Assembly (NCBI RefSeq): GCF_036543075.1
Contig: NZ_JAZHPF010000008.1
Coordinates: 1-64,000, forward strand
Direction: 5' to 3'
Length of the DNA stretch: 64,000 nt
From: Deinococcus sp. YIM 134068
GTDB lineage: Bacteria; Deinococcota; Deinococci; Deinococcales; Deinococcaceae
The notes under the pieces were generated by a model, which worked only from the letters and a program-made list of their open reading frames with translations, did no database searches and had not been told where the DNA came from. Position 1 is the stretch's first letter, and each line of letters starts with the position of its first letter. Shown one piece after another: positions 50,193-58,762 of this stretch. Position numbers and translations under genes: made by a program.

Positions 50193-50383
50193 GGGGCGGA
50201 GGGCGGGAGGCAGACTGTTTGCCTTCTAAGAATGAGGAACGACAGGAAGACGCGGCGCTTCTTCTTTTGCCCCTCCCCCTCGAGGGGGGAGGCCGGGTGC
50301 GGGTGAGCGAGCATGGCCTTGTCAGAACCCAGACTCATACCTCCCTGCCGTCGGCCACGAATCAGCCGCCGCACCCGAACCAT
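50186..50383 (-). CDS. Small ORF linking rimM and trmD, spanning an intergenic repeat
   Basis: 65 codons. Its ATG overlaps the rimM stop (TGATG) and its UGA overlaps the trmD start. A second in-frame ATG has GGGAGGT just before it. The product would be basic ([15 protein letters not shown]...[15 protein letters not shown]) and includes ASPLEGEGQ, the common translation of the palindromic repeat lying here. It may exist only to carry ribosomes across a repeat insertion in the operon, or be fortuitous. Confidence 0.4.
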
Positions 50384-50919
50384 CACACCTCCTCCGTCCC
50401 CTCCCCCAGCAGCCCCCCCGGCGCGTCCTCGGTCAGGGTGACGGCGGTGGGTCGGCCCGTGTCGCCCGTCTCCACGGTCACGTAAGGCGCTTGCAGGGGT
50501 AGGAAATCCTCGCCGTTCGGGTGAGCGACGACGAGCAAATCCTGGTGCCCACCGTCTATCACGTCCGTCACCTCGCCGAGTTGGGTGCCGTCCGCCCCCA
50601 GCACGGGCAGCCCGCGCAGCTCGTGGTAGTAGTAGCTGCCCTCCTCCAACTCGGGGAGGTCGGCGTCGGCGGCGAAGACGTGGATACCGCGCAGGTCCTC
50701 CGCCGCCTCACGCGTGGTGATTCCGGCGAGGTGGAGGGCCACGCCCGGCGGCACCGACTCCGCGCGGCGCACCCGCAGCCAGCCCCGGCCCTCCACCCAC
50801 ACGCGCGGCAGCTCCAGCAGTTGCGCCGGGTCGCCCAGCACGTACACCTTCACGCCGCCCTGAACGCCGTGCGGGGCCAGGAAGTGCCCCAGCCGGGTCG
50901 TGTTCTCCGGTGCCGTCAC
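50383..50919 (-). CDS. rimM: Ribosome maturation factor RimM
   Basis: 178 residues: N-terminal RimM domain (TTRLGHFLAPHGVQGGVKVY) and C-terminal PRC barrel (SYYYHELRGLPVLGADGTQLG). It binds S19 and helps mature the 30S head. GTG start with GAGGGGG at good spacing, 10 nt after khpA. The distance to trmD (190 bp) is unusually large because a repeat-bearing segment lies between them. Confidence 0.95.
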   Translation of the reverse strand: MTAPENTTRLGHFLAPHGVQGGVKVYVLGDPAQLLELPRVWVEGRGWLRVRRAESVPPGVALHLAGITTREAAEDLRGIHVFAADADLPELEEGSYYYHELRGLPVLGADGTQLGEVTDVIDGGHQDLLVVAHPNGEDFLPLQAPYVTVETGDTGRPTAVTLTEDAPGGLLGEGTEEV

Positions 50920-50929
50920 AGCCGCCCCC

Positions 50930-51169
50930 TCACTGCTTGCGGGGCGCGTCCAGGTCCACGTTCAACCGCTCACGGGGATCGCCCGCCGCGCGCACGAGGG
51001 TCCGAATCGCCTGAATGACCCGCCCCTGCCGCCCGATCAGCCGTCCCTCCTCGCCCGGCCCGACGCGCACCACCACGGTCGGCCCACGCCGGGAGGCGCG
51101 CACCAGCGAGGGCTGATCTACCACGCTCTGCGCCAGAAACAGCGTCAGGTCTACGGGATCGGTCTTCAT
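50930..51169 (-). CDS. khpA: KH-domain RNA-binding protein KhpA
   Basis: 79 residues with one KH domain: VVVRVGPGEEGRLIGRQGRV holds the GxxG loop (GRQG). KhpA pairs with Jag/KhpB to bind RNAs and is conserved between rpsP and rimM. TACAAT (51177–51182) sits 7 nt before the ATG, so despite the operon context it has its own leaderless promoter, downstream of a terminator that follows rpsP. Confidence 0.94.
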   Translation of the reverse strand: MKTDPVDLTLFLAQSVVDQPSLVRASRRGPTVVVRVGPGEEGRLIGRQGRVIQAIRTLVRAAGDPRERLNVDLDAPRKQ

Positions 51170-51195
51170 GGCGGACATTGTAGGGGAGGCTCGTC

Positions 51196-51262
51196 GCACG
51201 TGGCGTGTGGCGTGTGGAAGAACAACGCCCTTTCCTACAAGCCACAGGCGACAGGCCACAAG
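51196..51262. repeat. Inverted tandem words (GTGGCGT / ACAGGCGACAGGCCAC type)
   Basis: GCACGTGGCGTGTGGCGTGT is mirrored about 30 bp later by CAAGCCACAGGCGACAGGCC. It lies between the rpsP terminator and the khpA promoter. Confidence 0.55.
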
Positions 51263-51263
51263 C

Positions 51264-51293
51264 CAAAAAAAGAGGCCCCTGCAGGAGCCTCCC
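51264..51293 (-). terminator. Intrinsic terminator after rpsP
   Basis: On the minus strand GGAGGCTCCTGCAGGGGCCT is followed by a run of seven T. It is positioned to cut rpsP mRNA off from khpA–rimM–trmD. Confidence 0.88.
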
Positions 51294-51312
51294 TCTTCTG
51301 TTCGCCTCGGCC

Positions 51313-51564
<252 letters not shown>

Positions 51565-51620
51565 GTTCTTCAGACCTCGGGTTGGGGTGGTGAGGGTTGT
51601 CTCCCGCTTAGGCGGCGGGG

Positions 51621-51658
<38 letters not shown>

Positions 51659-51662
51659 GGAG

Positions 51663-51690
51663 AGTATCAGAGCGCGGGGGGTGGGGGCAA
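51663..51690 (-). promoter_or_regulatory. Probable rpsP promoter
   Basis: TTGCCC (51685–51690), 16 nt, GATACT (51663–51668), with a TG just upstream of the −10. This gives a leader of about 90 nt containing a CCGC/GCGG hairpin. Confidence 0.6.
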
Positions 51691-51746
51691 GGGGCGAGGG
51701 GAGAAGAGGCTTTGGAAGCCGTTCGACAAATGCCGTGAGGGAGCCT

Positions 51747-52325
51747 CTACGAGGGTGCTGCACGCCAACCGGGACGACCTATATCGAGAATGCGCTCAAT
51801 CCGCCGATCCTCTTCCTCATCATCACCAAGCTCTTCCTGTAGCAGTTCTACAGTCTCATCATCCAGATACATACGGTCAAGCAGCTCCGTGAAGCTCTCC
51901 GCCACGGTCGTCCAAGTTGACTCCGTACTCCACCCGGTCCATGCGGGCTTTCCCATCACAAATACGACGACACGCCCTCCACCCTCCTGAGTGAGATCGA
52001 GGAAGACGAAGTTCTCCCAATCGGAGTTGGCGATGGGTAGGACCTTCTGGGGGATGTGGAAAGTCTTCCGTGCGAAATCGAGGGCTTCGGCAAACGTCGT
52101 TCGGCATTTGAAGCCGTGCCAATCGCGTAAAGCGAGCGTCCGATTCCCACCTCTAGGGAATGGGACATCAAAGGAGAACTCGCAAACTCCTCCACCTACA
52201 ACGGCACTGAAGTCTAGGAAGTCCTTCGGCAGAGAAGCCCCCAAGATGTCTTCAAGAGCCGAGATTTCGCTGGACGACCAGGGGCACGTGTGGTCGAATA
52301 CAACGTTCCGGTAGACGATTTGCAC
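51747..52325 (-). CDS. SMI1/KNR4 (SUKH)-like protein, likely orphan immunity protein
   Basis: 192 residues. The SUKH fold is suggested by SSSEISALEDILGASLPKDF early on, then GGGVCEFSFDVPFP, and an acidic C-terminus (QEELGDDEEEDRR). SUKH proteins commonly neutralise secreted or contact-dependent toxins. The gene is visibly more A/T-rich than its neighbours, with codons such as AGA, ATA and TCA otherwise rare here, suggesting recent acquisition. No toxin gene is adjacent. TAAAGT is 6 nt before the GTG start. Confidence 0.72.
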   Translation of the reverse strand: MQIVYRNVVFDHTCPWSSSEISALEDILGASLPKDFLDFSAVVGGGVCEFSFDVPFPRGGNRTLALRDWHGFKCRTTFAEALDFARKTFHIPQKVLPIANSDWENFVFLDLTQEGGGRVVVFVMGKPAWTGWSTESTWTTVAESFTELLDRMYLDDETVELLQEELGDDEEEDRRIERILDIGRPGWRAAPS

Positions 52326-52359
52326 ATCCTCACTTTACTGGCGTGTTCCTCTCCTTCAC

Positions 52360-53778
52360 TCAGAACGGCGGCGGCATCGGCCTCCGCGTCCCCCCCTGGA
52401 CGCTGTTGAGCTGGAAGGCCATCTGCCCCGGCCCGAAGATGGGGCTGCCGCCCACCATGCCCAGGGGCGTGCCGCGCGCCACCCGGTTGCCGACGCTGAC
52501 CTGCGAGTCCTGAAGGCCGAAGTAGGCGGTGACGGTCGGGCCGTGGTCGATGAGGACGACCCAGCCGAGGCTGGCGTAGTAGGTCGTGGCGATGACGTTG
52601 CCCTCCAGCGCGGCGACGGCGACGGCGCCGTCCGGGGCACCCAGGACCACCCACTGCGCGCCGTTCGCGCCGTAGGGCTGGGTAACGCTGCCGCCGGGGA
52701 GGGGGAAACCCACCGGGCCGCTCAGCGCGGGCAGGGGCGCGAGTTGCCGCTCGACCTGCGCCGCCGCCCGCTGCTCCTGCGCCTCGCGCTCCCTGAGGGC
52801 CGCCTGCTCCCGCTGGAGCCGGGCCTCGCGCTCCCGCTGGGCGGCGAGGGCGGCCTCCCGCGCGGCCTGTTCGCGCGCCTGCCGCTCCTGCTCGGCGCGC
52901 ACTCGGGCGAGGCGCAGGGCCTCCTGCCGGGCACGTTCCTGCGCCTCACGGATGCGGCGTAACTCTGCCTCGCGGCGGCGGCGTTCCTCCTCCAGACGGC
53001 GGCGGCGCTCGGCCTCCAGGCGGGTGCGCTCCTGCACGACGGCTCCCACCAGTTGGTCAATTGTTTGGGCCGTCAGCACCTGCTCGGCCCGCGTGCGCGT
53101 GGCGAGGGTGCGCTGGCCCTGCTCGCTGCGGCGCAGGAAGGTGAGGAGGGTCTGCTGCTCGGCTCGGCGGTCGCGCAACCGCTCCAGCCCGGCGAGGCGT
53201 TCGGCCTGCAACGCCTTCAACGTGGCCGTCTGTTCCTCCTGCTGCCGCCCCTGCGCGGCGAGGGTCTGCACCTCCCCCCGCAACCGCTCGATGACCTCGA
53301 TGTTGTACTGCCCCGCCCGGTTGGCGTACCGCAGGCGGATGAGGAGGTCCGACAGGCTGGCCGACTGCGAGAGGAGCTGGAGGTACTGCCCACTGCGCTC
53401 CCGGTAGAGGGCGTTCAACAACTCACGCACGTCCCCCTGAAGCCGCGCCACCCGCGCCCCTGTCAGCTCACGCCGCTCGGTGATGTCCGCCAGTTGCCGC
53501 TCGGCGAGGGCTACCCGCGCTCGCAGCCGCGCCGCCTCGTTCTCCAGCGCGGCCACGCTCCCGGCGAGGGCGTCCAGCCGGGTCAGCGTCTGCCGCTGCT
53601 GCGCCGTGAGGTTCTGGATGTTCGCGCGCAGACGCTCCAGCTCCTGCCGCTGCCCGGTGCTCAGCCGCCGTTGCTGCTGGAGTTCCCGTTGCAGGCTCTC
53701 CAGCCGCTCGCTCGTCGTCTGCGCGCCCGCCAGCAGCGCCGCCGAGAGGAGGGCGGGGATGGCCCAACGCGGTCTCAT
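52360..53778 (-). CDS. envC: EnvC-like coiled-coil protein with degenerate LytM domain
   Basis: 472 residues: signal peptide ([19 protein letters not shown]), about 300 residues of coiled coil, and a C-terminal LytM/M23 domain (about 370–472). The zinc-binding HxGxD and HxH motifs are lost: QWVVLGAP replaces the first and MAFQL the second, so it cannot be a peptidase. In E. coli the degenerate LytM protein EnvC activates amidases under FtsEX control. The gene overlaps ftsX (its ATG overlaps the ftsX stop), supporting that role in cell separation. Confidence 0.9.
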   Translation of the reverse strand: MRPRWAIPALLSAALLAGAQTTSERLESLQRELQQQRRLSTGQRQELERLRANIQNLTAQQRQTLTRLDALAGSVAALENEAARLRARVALAERQLADITERRELTGARVARLQGDVRELLNALYRERSGQYLQLLSQSASLSDLLIRLRYANRAGQYNIEVIERLRGEVQTLAAQGRQQEEQTATLKALQAERLAGLERLRDRRAEQQTLLTFLRRSEQGQRTLATRTRAEQVLTAQTIDQLVGAVVQERTRLEAERRRRLEEERRRREAELRRIREAQERARQEALRLARVRAEQERQAREQAAREAALAAQREREARLQREQAALREREAQEQRAAAQVERQLAPLPALSGPVGFPLPGGSVTQPYGANGAQWVVLGAPDGAVAVAALEGNVIATTYYASLGWVVLIDHGPTVTAYFGLQDSQVSVGNRVARGTPLGMVGGSPIFGPGQMAFQLNSVQGGTRRPMPPPF

Positions 53779-54638
53779 TCCAATTCCCGCAGGTAGCGCC
53801 GCGACGCGAAGAGACTGCCGAAGAAACCGATCACCACGCCCAGCCCGCCCACGACGCCCAGGAGGGGCAGGAGGGTGGGCAGGTCCCGCACGATGGGGAA
53901 GACGGGCGCGAAGAGCTGCACCCTCCCAGCGAGTTCCAGATACGTCGGCGTCAGCAGCGCGAGGGCGAGTGCCGCCGCCGCCACGCCGAGAATCAGGCCC
54001 TCGATGACGTGCGGCATGCGGATGAAGCCGCGCGTCGCGCCGAGGAGCCGCATCACGCTGATCTCCTGCCGACGCGCGTACATGGCGACCCGCACGGCGT
54101 TGAGGATGTTGAACAGGGTCCCCAGCAGCAGCAGCCCCACGAGCGCGTACCCCGCCCCGCGCACGGCGGTCAGCGTCCGCACCGTCTGGTCCACGTACCC
54201 GGCCCCGTACTCCACGTCCTCCACGCCCGCCAGTGTGGACACCGCCGCCGCCACCGCCCGCGAGTCCTCCACCCGCAACACCCGCATCCGCAGCGTGTCG
54301 GGGAAGGGATTCCCGGCGAGTTCGGCGGCGTCGCGCGCGTAGGGGTAGTCGCGCGTCATCTCGTCGAGGACCTGTACCCGCGTGACGAGGTTCGCCTCCC
54401 GCACCTGCGGCAGCGCCCGCACCTGCGTCAGCAGCAGCGGCCCGTCCGCCCCCTCCCGCAGGAAGGCCGCCACCTCCACCTGCGATTCGAGCTGCGCCAG
54501 CGTCCGGTTCACGTTCAGCGTGAGCAGGAGCACGAACCCCAGCATCAGCAGCGTCAAGGTCATCGTCATCAGCGTGGCGAAGGTGGCCGTGAGGTTGCCG
54601 CGCATGGCGAGGAGGGCCTGGCGGAGGTGGTAGGTCAC
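53775..54638 (-). CDS. ftsX: Cell-division ABC transporter permease FtsX
   Basis: 287 residues: cytoplasmic N-terminus, helix 1 (about 20–43), a large extracellular loop (about 45–165), then three helices. The loop begins [19 protein letters not shown], typical of FtsX. With FtsE it transmits ATP hydrolysis to the periplasmic EnvC-type activator. It lies between ftsE and envC on the same strand, overlapping envC by 4 nt. Confidence 0.95.
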   Translation of the reverse strand: MTYHLRQALLAMRGNLTATFATLMTMTLTLLMLGFVLLLTLNVNRTLAQLESQVEVAAFLREGADGPLLLTQVRALPQVREANLVTRVQVLDEMTRDYPYARDAAELAGNPFPDTLRMRVLRVEDSRAVAAAVSTLAGVEDVEYGAGYVDQTVRTLTAVRGAGYALVGLLLLGTLFNILNAVRVAMYARRQEISVMRLLGATRGFIRMPHVIEGLILGVAAAALALALLTPTYLELAGRVQLFAPVFPIVRDLPTLLPLLGVVGGLGVVIGFFGSLFASRRYLRELE

Positions 54639-54656
54639 TGGGTGCCTCCGGCGCGG

Positions 54657-54745
54657 TCGAGGAGGTCGAGGGGTCTAGGGGTCGAGGAGTCGAGAGTCAG
54701 AGAGCCAGCTTCCCTCGACCTCTCGACCTCTCGACTTCTCGACGG
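54657..54745. repeat. Inverted tandem words (GTCGAGGAG / CTCGACCT type)
   Basis: GGTCGAGGAGGTCGAGGGGT and two further GTCGAG units, then CCCTCGACCTCTCGACCTCT and CTCGACTTCTCGACGG. They form a strong inverted pair filling the ftsE–ftsX gap. Confidence 0.7.
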
Positions 54746-54759
54746 CCCGCCCAACGCCC

Positions 54760-55443
54760 TCACAACGCATACCCCCCATACGGGTCATCCCGCACCAGCT
54801 TCCCCTTCCGCAGCGTCAGCGTCCGGTGGCGGAAGGTCTCCACGAGTTCGCGGGCGTGGGTGGCGACGATGACGGTGGTGCCGCGCAGGTGGACGTTCTG
54901 GAGAACCTTGAGGACTTCTCGCCCGTTCTCCGGGTCGAGGTTGCCCGTCGGCTCGTCGGCGAGGAGCAGGGGCGGGTCGCTGACGATGGCGCGGGCGATG
55001 GCGACGCGCTGCTGCTCGCCCTGCGAGAGCTGGAGGGGCAGGGCGTGCTTCTTGTGCTCCAGCCCGACGGTCCGCAGCGCCGAGGCGACGCGGGCGGGCC
55101 ACTCGCGCTGGGGCACGCCCGTCACGCGCAGGGTAAAGGCCACGTTGTCCTGCGTGTTCAGATGCTCCAGCAGCAGGTTCTCCTGAAAGACGGTCCCGAT
55201 GCGGCGGCGCAGCAGGGCGGTGCGGCGGCCCCGGTAGCGCGTCAGCGGCTCCCCGCCGATGCGGACCTCGCCGCGCGTGGGCAGCGCCCGCTTGAGGACC
55301 AGATTCATGAAGCTGCTCTTGCCCGCGCCGGAGTGCCCCACCAAATAGACGAACTCGCCCTTGCCCACGCCGATGCTCACGTCGTCGAGCGCGAGGGTGC
55401 GGGTCACGGGGTATTCCAGCGTTACGTTCTTGAACTCGATCAT
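54760..55443 (-). CDS. ftsE: Cell-division ATPase FtsE
   Basis: 227 residues: Walker [11 protein letters not shown], signature [14 protein letters not shown], Walker [13 protein letters not shown], switch His in VATHARELV. It powers FtsX. The start [11 protein letters not shown] is conserved for the family. An in-frame ATG 51 nt upstream lies close to TATCCT, so a short N-terminal extension cannot be excluded. The gap to ftsX (about 120 bp) is filled by a tandem-word array. Confidence 0.95.
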   Translation of the reverse strand: MIEFKNVTLEYPVTRTLALDDVSIGVGKGEFVYLVGHSGAGKSSFMNLVLKRALPTRGEVRIGGEPLTRYRGRRTALLRRRIGTVFQENLLLEHLNTQDNVAFTLRVTGVPQREWPARVASALRTVGLEHKKHALPLQLSQGEQQRVAIARAIVSDPPLLLADEPTGNLDPENGREVLKVLQNVHLRGTTVIVATHARELVETFRHRTLTLRKGKLVRDDPYGGYAL

Positions 55444-55564
55444 GCTCGCCCCGGCGGGGGGGGCGTGGCGGGACGAGGGAGGTGGGCGCGTCATGCTCGC
55501 CGTGCAGGATAGCCGAAGGGTCGCAGGAATCCGTGAAGGCGGCCTCATGACAGGGGCGGAGGGT

Positions 55565-55590
55565 CAAAGGCAAACGGCGGAAGGCAAGTG
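55565..55590. repeat. Short tandem words (AAAGGCAAACGGCGGAAGGC type)
   Basis: Three AAGGC/CGGC words at about 8-bp spacing. With the type-1 element that follows, they account for much of the 509-bp gap 55444–55952. No gene is visible there. Confidence 0.5.
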
Positions 55591-55659
55591 GTGGGAAGTT
55601 GACGGCAGCTTTGTTGAGAGGCCAGGCCCGTTCACCCCCACCCAACCTCCCCAGGGGAC

Positions 55660-55812
55660 GCCTGATGTGCAATAGAAATCGAGCGTGCTAGCCGTGCTCT
55701 TTTCCCCTCCCTCCTTGTGGGGGGTCGGGGAGGGGGGTGACGAGCACCGCTCGTCCTGTTGCCAGACGACGAAAACGCTCCTTTTGCCCAATTCGCCATC
55801 CACACCAGGCGC
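55660..55812 (-). repeat. Type-1 dispersed element, copy 3 (inverted)
   Basis: Read on the minus strand: GGAGCGTTTTCGTCGTC, GGACGAGCGGTGCTCGTC, CCCCCTCCCCGACCC, then CACGCTCGATTTCTATTGC and ACATCAGGCGTC. It matches copies 1 and 2. A fragment shared with type-2 elements (GGGGGTGAACGGGCCTGGC, minus strand) abuts it at about 55622–55645. Confidence 0.72.
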
Positions 55813-55952
55813 TCAAGCGACAGGCCGGGTAACGGGATTTGCCATCCCTCGCCCAACACACTTTCCCTCGGTAGACAACCCCCAACCCAGGCGGCGAAAC
55901 CTCGTGACCTCCGCCTCAAACGCCCTTCACCCGCGCACCCTATTCTGACCCT

Positions 55953-57269
55953 GTGAACCGTAGACGCATGACGCTCGTGGCGGGGGCGCTCGCCGCTACC
56001 GCCGCCGTGGGGTACGCCCAGCTCGGCGGGTATACCCAGGCCGAACTCGCCAAGTCCAAGACCGGCCAATCGCTCCTTCAGGTGCTGAGCAGCCTCGACC
56101 GCTTCTACCTGTATCAGGTGGACGACGAGAAGGTGCTGCGCGGCGCGATCAACGGGGCGCTCGGGAGCCTCGACGACGAGTTCACCTACTACTCGGAACC
56201 CGCCGACAACGCGGTGGACGCCGAGAACCTCGCCGGGGAGTTCTTCGGCATCGGCGTGACGCTCGTGGGCGCGAACCCCGACGGCACGGGCGGCAAGGTG
56301 GACAACGTGTTCAAGGGCGGGGCCGCCGCCAACGCCGGGGTGCAGATCGGCGACGTGTTCGTGAAGATCGGCGAGACCGAGGTCCTGACGAGCAAGCTCA
56401 ACGAGATCGTGCGTCTGGTGCGTGGCCAGCGGGGCACGACGGTCAATGTGACCTTCGCCCGCGCGGGCAAGCCCTTCACCGTGCGGATGGAGCGCCAGCC
56501 CGTCACGGTTGTCAGCGTCGAGCAGACCGTGTTGCCGGGCAACGTCGGCTATATCGCGCTGAACACCTTCTACAACGAGAAGGCGAGCGAGCAGTTCCGC
56601 GCGGCGGTCGCCGACATGAAGCGCCGGAACATCCAGAAGCTGATCCTCGACCTGCGCGACAACGGCGGCGGCCTCCTGAACGCGGGTGTGGACGTGGCCG
56701 ACCAGTTCATGGGGAGCGGCAACATCGTCAGCCTGCGCGACCGCAGCGGCCAGACGCAGGTGTACGGGCGCGCGAGCAGCCGCCCCACCGACTACACGGG
56801 CAAGCTCGTCGTCCTCGTGAACAAGAACAGCGCCTCGGCGAGCGAGGTCGTGGCGGGGGCCTTGCAGGACGTGGGCCGCGCCACCGTGATCGGTGAGCAG
56901 ACCTTCGGCAAGGGCGTGGCGCAGATTCCGCTCGACACGGCGGACGGCGGCAAGGTCGCCATCGTGAACAGCGAGTGGCTGACGCCCAAGGGCCGCCAGA
57001 TTCACAAGAAGGGCGTCACGCCCGATACCACGGTCGTGGACACGCGCTACACCACGCCCCTGAACTTCAGCGGCGGCGGCCTCACGCCGAATGCCAAAAT
57101 TACCCTCACGGTAGACGGCAAGCCCGTCACCGTCACCGCCGACAAGGAGGGCAAGTTCACCTACACGGCGGAGGTCAAGCGCCCCACCCGCTCCACCACC
57201 CAGGGCGAGGCCGTCGTGGACGTGCAGGGCGACGCGATTCTCAAGCGGGCGGTGCAGGCGTTGCAGTAG
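55953..57269 (+). CDS. ctpA: S41-family carboxy-terminal processing peptidase (CtpA-like)
   Basis: 438 residues. Signal/anchor sequence at the N-terminus, PDZ domain (about 90–165; GIGVTLVGANPDGTGG), and the S41 core with catalytic Ser in NKNSASASEVVAGAL and Lys in GEQTFGKGVAQ. It cleaves periplasmic proteins at their C-termini; ctp genes often adjoin ftsEX–envC and regulate murein hydrolases. GTG start with TATTCT (55941–55946) 6 nt upstream. It is divergent from ftsE. An extra C-terminal beta-rich segment follows residue 365. Confidence 0.95.
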   Translation: MNRRRMTLVAGALAATAAVGYAQLGGYTQAELAKSKTGQSLLQVLSSLDRFYLYQVDDEKVLRGAINGALGSLDDEFTYYSEPADNAVDAENLAGEFFGIGVTLVGANPDGTGGKVDNVFKGGAAANAGVQIGDVFVKIGETEVLTSKLNEIVRLVRGQRGTTVNVTFARAGKPFTVRMERQPVTVVSVEQTVLPGNVGYIALNTFYNEKASEQFRAAVADMKRRNIQKLILDLRDNGGGLLNAGVDVADQFMGSGNIVSLRDRSGQTQVYGRASSRPTDYTGKLVVLVNKNSASASEVVAGALQDVGRATVIGEQTFGKGVAQIPLDTADGGKVAIVNSEWLTPKGRQIHKKGVTPDTTVVDTRYTTPLNFSGGGLTPNAKITLTVDGKPVTVTADKEGKFTYTAEVKRPTRSTTQGEAVVDVQGDAILKRAVQALQ

Positions 57270-57270
57270 G

Positions 57271-57376
57271 GCGGTCAGCCGTCAGCCGTCAGCAATCAGG
57301 AGGGGCGTTCCGGGGCAGTGGAACGCCCCTCCTCTTGTGTCTGTGGCTGAGAGCTGAGGGCTGACCACTGAAAGCT
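57271..57376. repeat. Inverted tandem arrays flanking the ctpA terminator
   Basis: TCAGCC words (57271–57298) and GCTGAG/GCTGAC words (57344–57376) are inverted relative to each other around the terminator hairpin, so the transcript end could fold into a larger structure. Confidence 0.65.
57299..57340 (+). terminator. Terminator hairpin after ctpA
   Basis: A 12-bp perfect stem GAGGGGCGTTCC / GGAACGCCCCTC with an 8-nt loop, then CTCTTGTGT. Confidence 0.8.
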
Positions 57377-57381
57377 CTGCC

Positions 57382-58002
57382 TCACTCCCACTCCCACGTC
57401 CGCCAGTCGCTCGCCTTTGCCTCCCGGCTGGCGGGCTTTTTCGTTCGGTTGTCCGGGGTGGGATACCACGGATAGGCGGCGGCGAGAGCGGTATGCAAGC
57501 GGTCCAGCAGCAGCGCGCGGAGGGTGGCCGACTCGGCGGGCGTGACCTTGCCGATTTCCCGTTCCAGATGGACGGCGGCCTCTTCCAGACCGACCAGGTA
57601 CGGCTCGCGGGCGAGGCGGACGGCCCCCTTGCGGAGCGGTTCGGGGTGGATGGTAGGCACGTAGGTCTCGGCGGCGGCCCGCAGGAGGGCGGCGCGTTCG
57701 GTCTGCCGTTTCGCCCGGTTGCGCTCGGCCCGCTCACGGGCATCGGCGGCGCGGGCCTGACCGACGAGAAACGCCTCCTCCCGCTCGGCCTCCGTCACGC
57801 GCTCCTCACGGTAGAGCTTGACGGGCGGCAGACGGCGGCGGCCCATCTTCAAGCCGTTGGGCCGCGTCTCATCGTGGGTGCCGAGGAACTTCTCGATCAG
57901 TCTCGGCGTCCATCCCCGCTCCTTGAGGTCCTGCGTCGCCAGGAAGCCCGGCGGGTTGAGGGGCGGCGGGGGCTTGGGCCGTGCGGCCTTGCGCGGACTC
58001 AC
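57382..58002 (-). CDS. Protein of unknown function with GWT...LG..D...N motif
   Basis: 206 residues, highly charged and helical, no membrane or export signal. Residues 30–70 read DLKERGWTPRLIEKFLGTHD, then RPN and VKLYREERV. From memory a similar short motif (GWT-x-x-LI-x-x-(L/F)LG-x-x-D) opens a number of actinobacterial proteins of unknown role, where it looks like a small helical binding module. The GTG is fixed by TACGCT 6 nt upstream. Function unknown. Confidence 0.75.
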   Translation of the reverse strand: MSPRKAARPKPPPPLNPPGFLATQDLKERGWTPRLIEKFLGTHDETRPNGLKMGRRRLPPVKLYREERVTEAEREEAFLVGQARAADARERAERNRAKRQTERAALLRAAAETYVPTIHPEPLRKGAVRLAREPYLVGLEEAAVHLEREIGKVTPAESATLRALLLDRLHTALAAAYPWYPTPDNRTKKPASREAKASDWRTWEWE

Positions 58003-58049
58003 GCGACCAGCGTAGAGCAGTGGGGTGAGGGCGGTGGAGTCTCGTCGGG

Positions 58050-58176
58050 TCGCCCCCTCACCCCGGCCCTCTCCCACCACGGGAGAGGGAGAAAAAGGCG
58101 AATGCTGTGGCCGTCCTACTCCTCCCCCTTGAGGGGGGAGGCCGGGAGGGGGTGAACGGGCCTGGCAACCAAGAAA
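58050..58176 (+). repeat. Type-2 dispersed element, copy 2
   Basis: CCCCTCACCCCGGCCCTCTC, GGGAGAGGGAGAAAAA, CTCCTCCCCCTTGAGGGGGG, AGGCCGGGAGGGGGTGAACG, GGCCTGGCAACCAAGAAAAC. Same order as copy 1 at 6179. It lies between convergent/co-oriented genes at 58002 and 58186. Confidence 0.75.
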
Positions 58177-58185
58177 ACGAACCCG

Positions 58186-58737
58186 TCAACTTCCCCTCTT
58201 CCCCTCCCACTCCCGCCGCAGCAAATCCAGCCTCACGCTGTCGTACCGCTCCCCGTTCACCACGCGGGCCTCCCGCACGCGCCCGCACTCGCGGAAGCCC
58301 ACGCGCCGCGCCGCCCGGATCATGCGCTCATTGCCACCCCAGGTGGTGACGGTGACGACGTGCGCGTCCATCCAGGTGAAGGTGTCGGCCACCCAGCGGC
58401 CCAGCGCCCGCGCGCCCACGCCGCCGCCCCAATGCCGGGGGTCGTAGATCAGGATGCCCAGGTCCCACCAGCCGCCGCCCTCCGGCGTCTCCTCCGAGCG
58501 GTTGACCATGCCCACGCACTCGCCGTCCACGTCGATGATCTGCTCGTCGGGGTCGGGGGCGCTGTGGGCGAGGTGGTCCACGTAGGCGCGCATGGTCCCC
58601 GTGGTCGTCGCCGCGTGGAAGTAGGGCGCGTCCCAGCGTCGCCACTCGGCCCCTGGGTCGGTCAGCCACCGGGTCAGGGTCGGCAGGTCGCGCGGCTGGC
58701 GGTCGCGCAGGGTGACGTGGGGTTGGGCAGAGGTCAC
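58186..58737 (-). CDS. GNAT-family N-acetyltransferase
   Basis: 183 residues: VTLRDRQPRDLPTLTRWL, GMVNRSEETPEGGGWWDLGI, acetyl-CoA loop HWGGGVGARALGRWV, and the C-terminal NERMIRAARRVGFRECGRVR typical of RimJ-like enzymes. GTG start; CATCGT 7 nt upstream is a weak leaderless −10. The substrate is unknown. Confidence 0.87.
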   Translation of the reverse strand: MTSAQPHVTLRDRQPRDLPTLTRWLTDPGAEWRRWDAPYFHAATTTGTMRAYVDHLAHSAPDPDEQIIDVDGECVGMVNRSEETPEGGGWWDLGILIYDPRHWGGGVGARALGRWVADTFTWMDAHVVTVTTWGGNERMIRAARRVGFRECGRVREARVVNGERYDSVRLDLLRREWEGKRGS

Positions 58738-58762
58738 GCCGTCCACGATGCCACACCTTTCC

